Source: Streptomyces cinerochromogenes
GTDB taxonomy: Bacteria > Actinomycetota > Actinomycetes > Streptomycetales > Streptomycetaceae
DNA length: 64,000 bases
Assembly: GCF_014648635.1 (NCBI RefSeq)
Contig: NZ_BMRM01000002.1
Span: 496,001-560,000, forward strand
Reading direction: 5' to 3'
Below, piece by piece: positions 15,082 through 23,800 of the stretch (positions are counted from its first letter, which is position 1; every line of letters starts with the position of its first letter). Made by a program: the position numbers and the translations under genes. The notes under the pieces were generated by a model. It was not told the DNA's origin, made no database searches, and saw only the letters and a list, made by a program, of their open reading frames with translations.

Positions 15082-16698
15082 ATGCAGGAGTCTGGCGCGC
15101 GGCGGCACCTGCCCGTCCGTCAACTGGTGGACAACATCGGCCCGGCGCTGTTGCGCTTGATCCAGGAGGGGGCCGGCTGCGACGGACCGCTGACCGAGAT
15201 TGCCATCTATGCTCCGGGTGCGCCGACGCAGCTTGGACCTGGGTGTGTGGTGCTGGGTGTCGGCGTGACCACTGAAGCCGAGCTGCGCGAACTGACTGCG
15301 GCGATGAAACGTTCCGACGCGAGAGTGGTGGCTGTGAAGGCCCCGGTGCCGCCGTCGACGGACGAAGAGCTGACGATCATCGAGGTCAACCAGAACGCGT
15401 CCTGGATGCACGTCGCGACGACCGTTCGTGAGCAGTTGCTCGAATACGCGAGGATGCGCGTGCGCTCCGTCAGCAGCGGCTCGGAGCTGTTTACCCTGGC
15501 GAACGCGATCTACGAGGCTCTCGGCGCCCCGGTCACCATCGAAGACCGCTTTTCCGCGCTGGTCGCCTGGTCGGAGGGCCAAGACAAGACCGATGCCGAG
15601 CGGATCGAGACCATCCTGGGGCGGGCGGTGCAACCCATGACGCTCGCCGAACAGCGCGAGCGCCATGAATTCGAGCGCCTGCATGCCAGCAGTGAGCCGG
15701 TGTATATGGAAGCGACCGAACCGGACCAGCTGTCGAGGGTAGCGATCGCAGTCCGGGCAGGCTCGGATGTCCTTGGCTACATCTGGGCCGCGGTTACCGG
15801 GCCGCTCGACGAGGCGGCCACCGCTCGGCTGCGCGAATTCGCGCCGATGGTCGCGCTGCAGATGGTCGGCTTGCGAACCGAGACCAGCTATGCCCGTCAG
15901 CAGCGCGGCGAGTTGGCTGCGGCGGTACTCGGAGGGTCGGCCGATCGAGTAGAGGCGAGCCGGCTGCAATTGGGCTCTGGCCCGGTCTGTGTACTGGCTG
16001 CGGCCCCTCGGTTGGTCGGGACCACGGATGCCGACGCAGCGACCGCTGCAGTGACCGTTGACGAGCTACATCGGTTCGCTGACACGTTGGAGTACTTTCT
16101 AGCGGCCGTGCACCCTCGTTCTGCCTCGGTGGCGGGCACCGGCGCGGTGTACGTACTGGTTGCCTGGCCTCCGGAACACACCGCAGCACTTGAGTCGACC
16201 GTCAACCTTGCACGTGATTTTCTCGGGCGGACACCCCTGGCCAGTGACTACGTGGTCGCCGTTGGCGGCCCGGCCGACTCGCTGAGCCGGATCGCCGAAG
16301 TGCGGGCGCAGGCAGACGCCGCGCTGCGGGCGCTACGGCACCCGACCTTCCATGGGCCGGCTGTGCGCACCGTGGAGGAGATGGCGCTGCCGGTGTTGTT
16401 GCTGCATCTCGCCGACGTTACTGAGTCGCTCGGCCTGCCGGACACCAGCGGCGCTCTGCACCGGCTGCGCCAGGAGGACGGCCAGGACGGTCTGCTGACG
16501 GTAACCCTGGCCGCTTATCTCGCCGCCGCGGGAGCCACGGACATCGCGGCGGCCGCCCTGCACATCCACCCCAACACGATGCGCTATCGGCTGCGCCGGA
16601 TCCGCGAGGTCTCCGGACTGGATTTCAATGATGCCGACGCTATGCTGCTCGCGCACCTCCAGCTCCGGGTGCGCGAGCTGCGGATGGGAGTTGCCTAA
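15082..16698 (+). CDS. PucR/CdaR-family transcriptional regulator
   Basis: 538 aa from ATG 15082 with GGGAGC. The N-terminal about 120 residues match the PucR purine-catabolism-like region (PVRQLVDNIGPALLRLIQEG). A central GAF-like part follows (VREQLLEYARMRVRSVSSGS) and the C-terminal PucR HTH is AALHIHPNTMRYRLRRIRE (about residues 490-512). Such regulators control amino-acid, purine or sugar-diacid catabolism and are usually encoded beside their target genes. Here it is divergent from the LysA-like gene and converges with the serine hydrolase and permease. Confidence 0.88.
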   Translation: MQESGARRHLPVRQLVDNIGPALLRLIQEGAGCDGPLTEIAIYAPGAPTQLGPGCVVLGVGVTTEAELRELTAAMKRSDARVVAVKAPVPPSTDEELTIIEVNQNASWMHVATTVREQLLEYARMRVRSVSSGSELFTLANAIYEALGAPVTIEDRFSALVAWSEGQDKTDAERIETILGRAVQPMTLAEQRERHEFERLHASSEPVYMEATEPDQLSRVAIAVRAGSDVLGYIWAAVTGPLDEAATARLREFAPMVALQMVGLRTETSYARQQRGELAAAVLGGSADRVEASRLQLGSGPVCVLAAAPRLVGTTDADAATAAVTVDELHRFADTLEYFLAAVHPRSASVAGTGAVYVLVAWPPEHTAALESTVNLARDFLGRTPLASDYVVAVGGPADSLSRIAEVRAQADAALRALRHPTFHGPAVRTVEEMALPVLLLHLADVTESLGLPDTSGALHRLRQEDGQDGLLTVTLAAYLAAAGATDIAAAALHIHPNTMRYRLRRIREVSGLDFNDADAMLLAHLQLRVRELRMGVA

Positions 16699-16707
16699 TC
16701 GCTCCGG

Positions 16708-18303
16708 CTATGGCCGGAATGAGCGCGTGTAGCGGCATCCATCCAGGTCGACCCACAGCACTGAGCCGTTGAGAGCGGGGCCGGCTGTCAACCGCTCCGG
16801 CAGTCGCGGATCGGCTCCGACGCGGAACGTTCCGTCACCGAGTGCGATGAGTTCCGGTTCATCGCATGGCGCTTCGACGCCAGTCGCGGCGATCATGTGC
16901 AGTCGCCCCGCCCGCTGCACGATCCTGAAGCTGGGATACCAAGGCGTGTAGCTCCGGTAGTGACCGGCGAGCGGATGCGGGGTTGTGGCCGGCGCGGCGT
17001 CAAGGCCGAGTGAGTCGGGTCCGCAGAGCCAATGCGGCTTCCCGGCGACGGTGCTCACCGAATGGTGGTAGGCGGACCAGCGCGGGTGATCGCAGGCCAG
17101 CCGCCCGTCGCCTGCGTCATACAGCTTGCCTGTTATCCCGTCCGAGGTGAGAGAGAGACCGTTGCCCGCAGTGGAGTCGACGCGGATCTGGCGCGATCCC
17201 GTTCCATAGATTCCTACGTATCGATGAGCATCTGGGATTCTCTCCCGGTCAAACAGTGTCGGGTCCGGCGAGGCTCCTTGTACGACGGAAAGCACATGCC
17301 GGCCGAAACGGTCGATTATCCGGCACTCGCCGGGCGCATTGGTCAGCACTGCGACACCGTGTCCACCGTCGATATCGACGGCGAGAAACGAACGGTAGCC
17401 GACCATTCCTCCAGCGTGCATCAGCCAGGTATGGCCGTCGATGATTTCCACGCCCACGCCGAGTCCATAACCACGCGGATGCTCCCCCGAACCGCCCACA
17501 TCGGCGCGGTCCGTGATGATCTGCTCGAACCGCTCCGGACTGAGGATCCTAGTGCCGGCCACGGTGCCACGCCCCAGGATCATTCGGGCGAATATACCCA
17601 GGTCGGGTGCGGTTGCAGCCACGTTCGCATCAGCCGCTGAATACTCGAAAAAGGTGGCTGGCGTGAGCGGGGCCGACGGTAGCGCCGGTCGGTCGTCGTG
17701 TAGGAACTGGTATCCGATGGCGAGCTCAGCACTGTCTTCGTGAATGATGTGTGCTGCTGAGTTGCGCATTCCCATTGGATATAGCAGCCGCTCGGCCATG
17801 GCGTTCGCGAGCGATTTTCCTGTGACGTGCTCGATGATCAGTCCCAGCAGGTTGTAGCCCTCGTTGGAGTAGTGGAACATCTCGCCTGGTTCGGCATAGG
17901 TCGTCGCATCGCGCAGCGCATAACCGCGTGCGGCGGCGTCGGGCAGCGCGTCGGCCCCGGCTACCAGACCCGAGGTGTGCTGCATAAGGTGTCGGACCGT
18001 GATTGCCCGGGACCCGTCGTTCGGGGTGAACCACGTTAGATAATCAGCAACCGGCGCCTCGAAATTCACCTTCCCCTCATCCGCCAACTGCCCGAGCAAG
18101 AACGCGGTGAAGGTCTTGCTGATCGACCCGATCTCGAAGCGCGTGTGATCGGAAACTGGTGCCCCGGATTCCGCGTCAGCAAACCCCTCGGTGATGAGTG
18201 CGGATTCGCCGGTTGCGGTGACAATGCTGATCGCGAGCCCCGGTACAGGCCACCAAGTGCGTAGCTGCTTCGCCAGCTCGGAGATCACCCGTCGCATGTC
18301 CAT
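16708..18303 (-). CDS. class C beta-lactamase-like serine hydrolase (D-aminopeptidase type)
   Basis: 531 aa from ATG 18303, overlapping the permease stop as TGATG. Catalytic S60-x-x-K63 sits in FEIGSISKTFTA, Tyr145 in YSN (MFHYSNEGYN), and a third motif HAGG lies in LMHAGGMVGYRS. The penicillin-binding-type fold is followed by about 170 residues of beta-rich C-terminal domain (LAGHYRSYTPWYPSFRIVQR). There is no signal peptide, so it probably acts in the cytoplasm. Family members include D-aminopeptidases, esterases and amidases. With an APC permease in the same operon, import and hydrolysis of an amino-acid amide or D-peptide is a reasonable inference. Confidence 0.82.
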   Translation of the reverse strand: MDMRRVISELAKQLRTWWPVPGLAISIVTATGESALITEGFADAESGAPVSDHTRFEIGSISKTFTAFLLGQLADEGKVNFEAPVADYLTWFTPNDGSRAITVRHLMQHTSGLVAGADALPDAAARGYALRDATTYAEPGEMFHYSNEGYNLLGLIIEHVTGKSLANAMAERLLYPMGMRNSAAHIIHEDSAELAIGYQFLHDDRPALPSAPLTPATFFEYSAADANVAATAPDLGIFARMILGRGTVAGTRILSPERFEQIITDRADVGGSGEHPRGYGLGVGVEIIDGHTWLMHAGGMVGYRSFLAVDIDGGHGVAVLTNAPGECRIIDRFGRHVLSVVQGASPDPTLFDRERIPDAHRYVGIYGTGSRQIRVDSTAGNGLSLTSDGITGKLYDAGDGRLACDHPRWSAYHHSVSTVAGKPHWLCGPDSLGLDAAPATTPHPLAGHYRSYTPWYPSFRIVQRAGRLHMIAATGVEAPCDEPELIALGDGTFRVGADPRLPERLTAGPALNGSVLWVDLDGCRYTRSFRP

Positions 18304-19796
18304 CAAACTTCCGCCTCCTGCGAACCAGATCTTGCGCACCTGTCCGGCCCGAGCTCGACATTGGAATAGTCCATTTCTGCGTCCGGCCGACGGCCCTTGA
18401 CGAATCGGCAACACAGCGGGTATAGCGCCACGCCTAGGAGTGCCACCGCAAGACTCGTGAAGAACGTAGCGGTCTGATCGACTGCTGTACTCCACGCCAA
18501 ATACACGATCATCGCCGTGGGCAGTGCGACTACCAGGACAGCGCCAGGCCAGCCACCGGGGACTCGAACCGGTCGGCGCATCTGAGGATACCGCCAGCGC
18601 AGGACCAGGAAGGCCACGAATTCAAGCAGGATCGACGACAGGGTGAGCAGCACCGTAGCCCGCAAAATCGAGCTAAAATCCACAGCCGACAGCACAATGA
18701 CGATAGTGCTGCTCGCCAGGAGAGCGCCTACCGGCGTGTTGAATCGTCTACTGTCTCGCGCCATCCAGTGAGGCAGGTATGCGTCTGCGGCAAGCGCACG
18801 CGGGATTCGTGTGCTCGTCAGTAGGATCGCCATGAACAAGCCGACCAGGGAAAGCGCCGAGCCCAGGGAGATCAATACCTTGAGCCAGCTGCCGCCCAGG
18901 ATTTCGCCGACAACGATGAAATCACCCTGAACCCAGGCGGCGGGCCTACCCCGATGCAGACCACTGCCGATGGCGGCGATGGTGGGCAAGAGATAGGCGG
19001 CGATGATCAGCGGAACCGAAATCATCAGGGCTCGAGTGTAGGTTCGGTGCGCCTCGGAGACCTCGCCCAGCACGGTACTCGGACCGTCGAAACCGAGGTA
19101 TAGCCACACGATCACGCTGAGCGCGCCGGCCACCGACGAGTGGACGCTTTGACCGGGAATCATGAAGGGTGAAAGAATATCAATTCCGTTGCTGATTGCA
19201 TGATAGACCCCGATGGCTGTCAATGCGGCGAAAGGCGCGAGAATAAGAACCATCATCCCGACTGAATAGTCACTCACAGCCTTGGAGCCGCGATAATTGA
19301 GGTAGACCATCGGAATGATGAGGGCAACGGTGACGATCCAGTGCAGGTCCACGACGAAGCCGCCATTGAACACGGACAGGACTACCAGCCCCTTCCCGCG
19401 CGCGATGTCAGGTATCCAGGTGGCCAGGTAGTCGACGAGCAGGATCGGGTAGAGGGAGAGATTCAACACCGATCCGATCGAATTCCAGACCCCGAACACA
19501 AATGCCGGAAACCTTCCGAGCGCGATTTTTGTCCAGTAGTAGTAGCCGCCGTTGACCGGTATTGCGGCGCTAAGTTCCGCTGCCACCAATGCGTTCGGCA
19601 CACCGAAAACAATTGGCACCAGGGTGATCATCAGCAGCGTCATGCCCGGCCCGGCACTGGAAATGGAAGCTTCGAGCCCGAAGGGGCCTCCGGATACCGT
19701 GAAGAAGAAGATGCCGACCAATGGCAGCACGCCAATCGCACGTTTCCCCGCCCCCGGTGCCGATTGCGTGATATCGGCAGGGATCAATTCAGTCAT
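18303..19796 (-). CDS. APC-family amino-acid permease
   Basis: 497 aa from ATG 19796, with GGAG five to six bases upstream. About 12 hydrophobic segments fit the APC fold. The first helix carries the broken-helix signature LVGIFFFTVSGGPFGLEASI, with the SGGPFG unwound substrate-binding loop; helix 6 includes VWLYLGFDGPSTVLGEV. Predicted to import an amino acid or amine in symport with protons. It is the first gene of a two-gene operon with the serine hydrolase. Base composition is lower in G+C than the chromosomal core, as for PucR and the hydrolase, suggesting joint acquisition. Confidence 0.88.
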   Translation of the reverse strand: MTELIPADITQSAPGAGKRAIGVLPLVGIFFFTVSGGPFGLEASISSAGPGMTLLMITLVPIVFGVPNALVAAELSAAIPVNGGYYYWTKIALGRFPAFVFGVWNSIGSVLNLSLYPILLVDYLATWIPDIARGKGLVVLSVFNGGFVVDLHWIVTVALIIPMVYLNYRGSKAVSDYSVGMMVLILAPFAALTAIGVYHAISNGIDILSPFMIPGQSVHSSVAGALSVIVWLYLGFDGPSTVLGEVSEAHRTYTRALMISVPLIIAAYLLPTIAAIGSGLHRGRPAAWVQGDFIVVGEILGGSWLKVLISLGSALSLVGLFMAILLTSTRIPRALAADAYLPHWMARDSRRFNTPVGALLASSTIVIVLSAVDFSSILRATVLLTLSSILLEFVAFLVLRWRYPQMRRPVRVPGGWPGAVLVVALPTAMIVYLAWSTAVDQTATFFTSLAVALLGVALYPLCCRFVKGRRPDAEMDYSNVELGPDRCARSGSQEAEV

Positions 19797-20063
19797 CCTA
19801 GTCTCCACTCTCCACTAACCGATTCCGAGCTGGGGCACCTGCCCCCTATGGGGAACCCCCAGGCCCCGTCGAAGCAGGTGGGTCACGTCAGCCGCGGGCA
19901 GCCGGGCACCTGGTCGGCATAACGTATGAGGCACGACCTAGGCCGTCCTCGTTGTGCGCACCAAAGCCATGCCCCAGTCGTTGTTGCTGTCACCAACCTT
20001 GGATCTACACGGCCTTCGATGAAGAGCTGCGGTCCCCGTCCATCGATCAGCTCGTCCACTAAC
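19797..20063. other. intergenic region, no gene seen
   Basis: Between the permease start and the left end of the insertion sequence. It holds the permease promoter region and contains a small hairpin (ctgccccctatggggaaccccc). I see no coding sequence. Confidence 0.4.
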
Positions 20064-21690
20064 CTCGTGCTTTCACGGAGCGGGCTGTCCGGCTAGTGAT
20101 CAAAAAAGCAGAAAGTGCCTCTGACCAGCGAGAATGAGGATTGCTGAGGTCCTTGTTCCCGCCACCGCCGGAGGCACTTTCCAGGTGAAGAAGCGTATCG
20201 GGTCCTACCCGCGTGTCCGCGTCGAGGACGGCGGTCGCGGAGTGGTTTCGCAGGCCGGGGCGGTGCTCCTGGTCGAGACGGTCCGCAAGAGCGGTCTGGA
20301 TGCGGCGATATCAGCGGCACTCGAGCCATGGCGCAAACACCGGGCAGTGCACGATCCGGGCAAGATCCTGCTGGATGTCGCGCTCGCCGTCGCGCTGGGC
20401 GGGGACTGCCTCGCCGATGTGGCCCTGCTGCGGGCCGAGCCGGCCGTGTTCGGGCCGGTAGCCTCCGACCCCACGGTCTCCCGGCTGATCAGCAAGCTGG
20501 CGTCGGGTGGGCAGCGGGTCCTGGCCGCGCTCCGCACGGCCCGCGCCGAAGTGCGTGAATGTGTATGGCGGTTGGCCGGCGACGCGGCACCGGACGCGAG
20601 CGGGCAGGTGATCGTGGACATCGACGGGGTCCTGGTCCTGGCGCACTCCGAGAAGCAGGACGCCACCGCGACCTGGAAGAAGACGTTCGGGCACCACCCG
20701 CTGATGGGGTTCGTCGACCACGGCCGTGACGGCTCCGGCGAGCCGGTCGTGGGCTTGCTGCGGCCCGGCAACGCGGGCTCCAACACCGCCGCCGACCACA
20801 TCGAAGCCACCAAGCTGGCCCTGGCCCAGCTGCCGAAGCGGCTGCGGCGGGGGCGTCGGACGCTGATCCGCACCGACTCCGGCGGCGGCACCCACGAGTT
20901 CGTCGCCTGGCTCACCCGGCGCGGACGGTGGCTGTCGTACTCGGTCGGCATGACCATCACCGACGCCATCCACCAGGCCGTCCTGAAGGTCCCGGCATCG
21001 GCCTGGACACCGGCCCTCGAGCCCGACGGCGAGATCCGCGACGGCGCCTGGGTGGCCGAACTCGACGGCGACTGCCTCAAGGGCTGGCCCAAGGGGATGC
21101 GGCTGATCGTACGGAGGGAACGGCCGCACCCCGGCGCCCAGTTGCGCTTCACCGACGCCGACGGCATGCGCCTGACCTGCTTCGCCACCAACACCCAGCA
21201 CACCCCGATCGCCGAGCTGGAGCTGCGGCACCGCGAGCGGGCCCGCGCCGAGGACCGCATCCGCGCCGCCCGCTCCACCGGCCTGCGCAACCTCCCCCTG
21301 CACGACGCCGCACAGAACCAGGTCTGGCTGGAGATCATCCAGATCGCCCTCGACCTGCTGGCCTGGATGCCCCTGCTCGCCCTCACCGGCCAAGCCCGCC
21401 TGTGGGAGCCCCGCCGCCTGCGACTTCGCCTCTTCTCCGCCGCCGCGCAGCTCGTCACCACCGGACGACGCCGCATCCTCCGCATCGCAAAGCACTGGCC
21501 CTGGGCCAGCCTGATCACCGACGCTCTACAACGGCTCGCAGCACTACCCAACCCTGGCTGACCAGCAACTTCCCGTCCCTACGAGCAGCTCCACCCGTCC
21601 GGAGCAGTGGAACCCGGCGCCCACCCGACGCGACAGCCGGGCCACCAGCCTGCCCACCTGCAGAAATGACCGCCCCGAATGAGCCGAAAG
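20064..21690 (+). mobile_element. IS1380-type insertion sequence, approximate limits
   Basis: The left limit is set where similarity to the fragment at 12783 begins (cctcgtgctttcac). The right limit is set where ATGAGCCGAAAG resembles, inverted and imperfectly, the left CTTTCACGGAGCG. It holds one full-length transposase. No convincing target duplication could be seen by eye, so limits are uncertain by tens of bases. Confidence 0.5.
20185..21561 (+). CDS. IS1380-family transposase
   Basis: 458 aa from GTG 20185, the start conserved in the relic at 12906. DDE-type features: IVDIDGVLVLAHSEKQDATA (first Asp), LIRTDSGGGTHEFVAWL (second Asp) and a long C-terminal helical region (NQVWLEIIQIALDLLAWMPL) typical of IS1380 elements. 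The frame is complete and undamaged, so the element may still be mobile. It lies between the amino-acid island and a hypothetical gene, near the right-hand duplicated segment. Confidence 0.88.
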   Translation: MKKRIGSYPRVRVEDGGRGVVSQAGAVLLVETVRKSGLDAAISAALEPWRKHRAVHDPGKILLDVALAVALGGDCLADVALLRAEPAVFGPVASDPTVSRLISKLASGGQRVLAALRTARAEVRECVWRLAGDAAPDASGQVIVDIDGVLVLAHSEKQDATATWKKTFGHHPLMGFVDHGRDGSGEPVVGLLRPGNAGSNTAADHIEATKLALAQLPKRLRRGRRTLIRTDSGGGTHEFVAWLTRRGRWLSYSVGMTITDAIHQAVLKVPASAWTPALEPDGEIRDGAWVAELDGDCLKGWPKGMRLIVRRERPHPGAQLRFTDADGMRLTCFATNTQHTPIAELELRHRERARAEDRIRAARSTGLRNLPLHDAAQNQVWLEIIQIALDLLAWMPLLALTGQARLWEPRRLRLRLFSAAAQLVTTGRRRILRIAKHWPWASLITDALQRLAALPNPG

Positions 21691-22298
21691 GGTCCGTCAG
21701 CAAGCTGACGGACCCTCACGCAAGATCGAGGTTAGGTGCAGCGGTTGGCGCGTTGGCTACTGGAGGAGCAGCACTACTGACCGGGCGCCAGGCCCGCCAC
21801 CAGATGCGCATGCAGCTCAGGGAGCAACACAGGCAATGGAGGCGACAAGGTAGACGAGAAGCCTACGCTCGCATGATTCAGATCCTCGCGGAATCCCGAC
21901 AAATATCAATCAATCTCACCAAAGCGGTTGAGAGTGAGGTAGTGGATCAGTCGGTGATCGCAAGCCTCGCGGAGGCACTTGAAGGCAAATCTCACGAGGT
22001 CTACCAAGCCCAGGCCATCATCGACCTCGAAGGCCCGATAGATGCGGCGGCACTGACATCCCAGCTCTCGACGGCCCATGAGGAACACGTGAGTGCGCTG
22101 ATGGACTGGTGCCAGGCCAGACTGCGTGGTGGCGACCTCACTCAAACCGAACAACGCCTCGACGACACCAGCCGCGCCATAGGCGAGTCTTTGGGAGAGT
22201 TCATTGCCGAAGCCCATTTCTGGCTCAATGCTCTTCCTGAGCCTCGTCGACCCAACGGACCGCAACCAGGGCCTCCGGCAACTCCCCAAGCATCGTAA
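21666..22298 (+). CDS. hypothetical membrane-anchored helical protein, possibly 5'-truncated by the IS
   Basis: Up to 210 aa if ATG 21666 is used, but no ribosome site precedes it and the first codons run through the 21690-21715 hairpin. The body has one hydrophobic segment (LGAAVGALATGGAALLTG), then basic heptads RQARHQMRMQLREQHRQWRR, GRREAYARMIQILAESRQIS and a helical domain ending AIGESLGEFIAEAHFWLNAL. This matches a common Streptomyces small-protein layout (N-terminal TM, then RR-QWRRQ-RREAY). It contains a TTA codon, hence possible bldA control. The IS probably removed the native promoter and start. Confidence 0.55.
   Translation: MTAPNEPKGSVSKLTDPHARSRLGAAVGALATGGAALLTGRQARHQMRMQLREQHRQWRRQGRREAYARMIQILAESRQISINLTKAVESEVVDQSVIASLAEALEGKSHEVYQAQAIIDLEGPIDAAALTSQLSTAHEEHVSALMDWCQARLRGGDLTQTEQRLDDTSRAIGESLGEFIAEAHFWLNALPEPRRPNGPQPGPPATPQAS
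21690..21715. terminator. perfect 12-bp inverted repeat at IS right edge
   Basis: GGGTCCGTCAGC-AA-GCTGACGGACCC. A very stable hairpin directly behind the transposase region and inside the annotated 5' part of the next frame, which argues that translation there starts later or not at all. Confidence 0.55.
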
Positions 22299-22531
22299 GT
22301 AGAACAGTGAATCGCGGTCAGCTGTTATAGAGAGTGAGTGTCTAACTGAGTGACAACGCCGACGAACACTGGCGGACAAGTACGGACGCCTGCGGACCAT
22401 CAGCGCAGGTGAGACACACACCAGCCCAAGGCGGAGCTACGATCCAAGTTGCTTCGGGACGAAGAGGTCATCACGCAAGGTGTCACGTATCCGCTTCCGT
22501 AGTAGCGGCTTGTGCTGTTCGACGGTCGACA

Positions 22532-22870
22532 GCGTGGCTAAGGCCGGCGGGGGCACAGCGAGGCACACGCGTGCCTGCACGGGCGGCTGACCCATCGTCG
22601 TGGCTGGCTGTCGTCGGCTGAGGTTCAGACTGAGCGCATCGAGGGTGCTGGCCGTCAACCGAGCGCGCTGAAGCTGGGCCGTCCCTGGGCCGTCCGAGGG
22701 CGCTCAACAGCAGCCAATGACGACCAACGACGACCACCAGGCGCACGAGCCCACCGCTCCTGAGCAGGGAATACCCAGCTCACCAAGATCCCCGGCAAGA
22801 CCCAGGGCAAGAAGAAGTAGGCGCCCACGAGTAAGCCCCCTGCCTGCGGCTTCTCCGCTGGGAGGGGGCG
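22532..22870 (+). repeat. duplicated intergenic segment copy 2 ending in a hairpin
   Basis: Second copy of 9546-9890. It ends with GCCCCCTGCC (from 22835) pairing imperfectly with GGGAGGGGGC (to 22870). The remaining gaps around it (22299-22531 and 22871-23058) show no gene that I can support. Confidence 0.55.
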
Positions 22871-23058
22871 TTGCGCTGCCTCTGGGCGTCCTGGGCGGTC
22901 AGGTGCGGGCTGGGTCCGGCCGGTCCGTGCCGAAAGACGGCGACGACTGCTGGCTTGCGGGTGCACTCCTGGCTCGGCGGCATAAGGTGTGGTCCCGCCA
23001 GCGCTTCGCGGGATCGAGCCGAGCGATGAGCAGAAGGTCGCGCTAGGCGTCCCTCTGA

Positions 23059-23787
23059 TTGACGAACCCGAGAGACGTCAGGCCCTCGGCCGTGCACAGG
23101 CGGTCGGAGGCGCCGCCCCGTCAGCGCCGCGGCCCGGCACCGTCCGGCCCCGAGCTGACGGCCGCGGAGCGGCGCACCTTCTTCGCCAACATGCGCCGTA
23201 CCGCAGAGCAGGCGCGTGGTCCCGGGCAGTTCCTGCTGCGTCGCCAGGCCCTCTATCTGTCCGGTTACGAAAAGGACACCGAGACCAGCGAGTGGCTTGC
23301 CCAGCAGCAGTGCACGGAGCGCTCGGACGACTGGCTCACCGCCTGGCTCAACAACCGCTCCGTAGCCGCCGTCGCTGCCCGGCAGGGCGACCGGGACCGC
23401 ATGAGCTACTTCATCGAGAACGCCTTGCAGGACGACGACGCTGGTGAGGCTGCGAACCTGGCGTACTGGGCGTACTGGATCGGCGAGACCACCGTGCCGC
23501 AGCTGTCGGACGACTTCATTGCGGACGGCTCTCTGGGTCCCTGGCACGGGGGCAGGCTACTCGTCCACTTGGTGGAGGGAATCGCCCCCGAGCACGGCTA
23601 CGTGGACCTCAACATCCACAGCGTGTGGTCGCTGCTCCAGGTACGTCCCAACCTGCTGCGATCCGGAGCAGCCGCGCGGGCTCTACGCGACCAGCTCCCG
23701 ATCATGTTGGATAGCGGGGAACTCTCGGCGAGCGGTCGGCGGGAGTTGGAAAACATCCGGTACGCGATCCGCCTCGCCGAGGCGTGA
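23059..23787 (+). CDS. hypothetical protein resembling the C-terminal half of an XRE-type regulator
   Basis: 242 aa if TTG 23059 is used; good coding character begins near residue 30 (SGPELTAAERRTFFANMRRT). Continuous helical sequence follows (FLLRRQALYLSGYEKDTETS, FIENALQDDDAGEAANLAYW, WSLLQVRPNLLRSGAAARAL). This resembles C-terminal sensor regions of Streptomyces XRE proteins, but no HTH is present. A plausible missing N-terminal piece (EPSDEQKVALGVPLIDEPER) is readable in another frame at about 23013-23075, suggesting a frameshift or truncation. The next gene starts 13 nt downstream, so the two form an operon. Confidence 0.55.
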   Translation: MTNPRDVRPSAVHRRSEAPPRQRRGPAPSGPELTAAERRTFFANMRRTAEQARGPGQFLLRRQALYLSGYEKDTETSEWLAQQQCTERSDDWLTAWLNNRSVAAVAARQGDRDRMSYFIENALQDDDAGEAANLAYWAYWIGETTVPQLSDDFIADGSLGPWHGGRLLVHLVEGIAPEHGYVDLNIHSVWSLLQVRPNLLRSGAAARALRDQLPIMLDSGELSASGRRELENIRYAIRLAEA

Positions 23788-23800
23788 GAGGAGCCCGACG

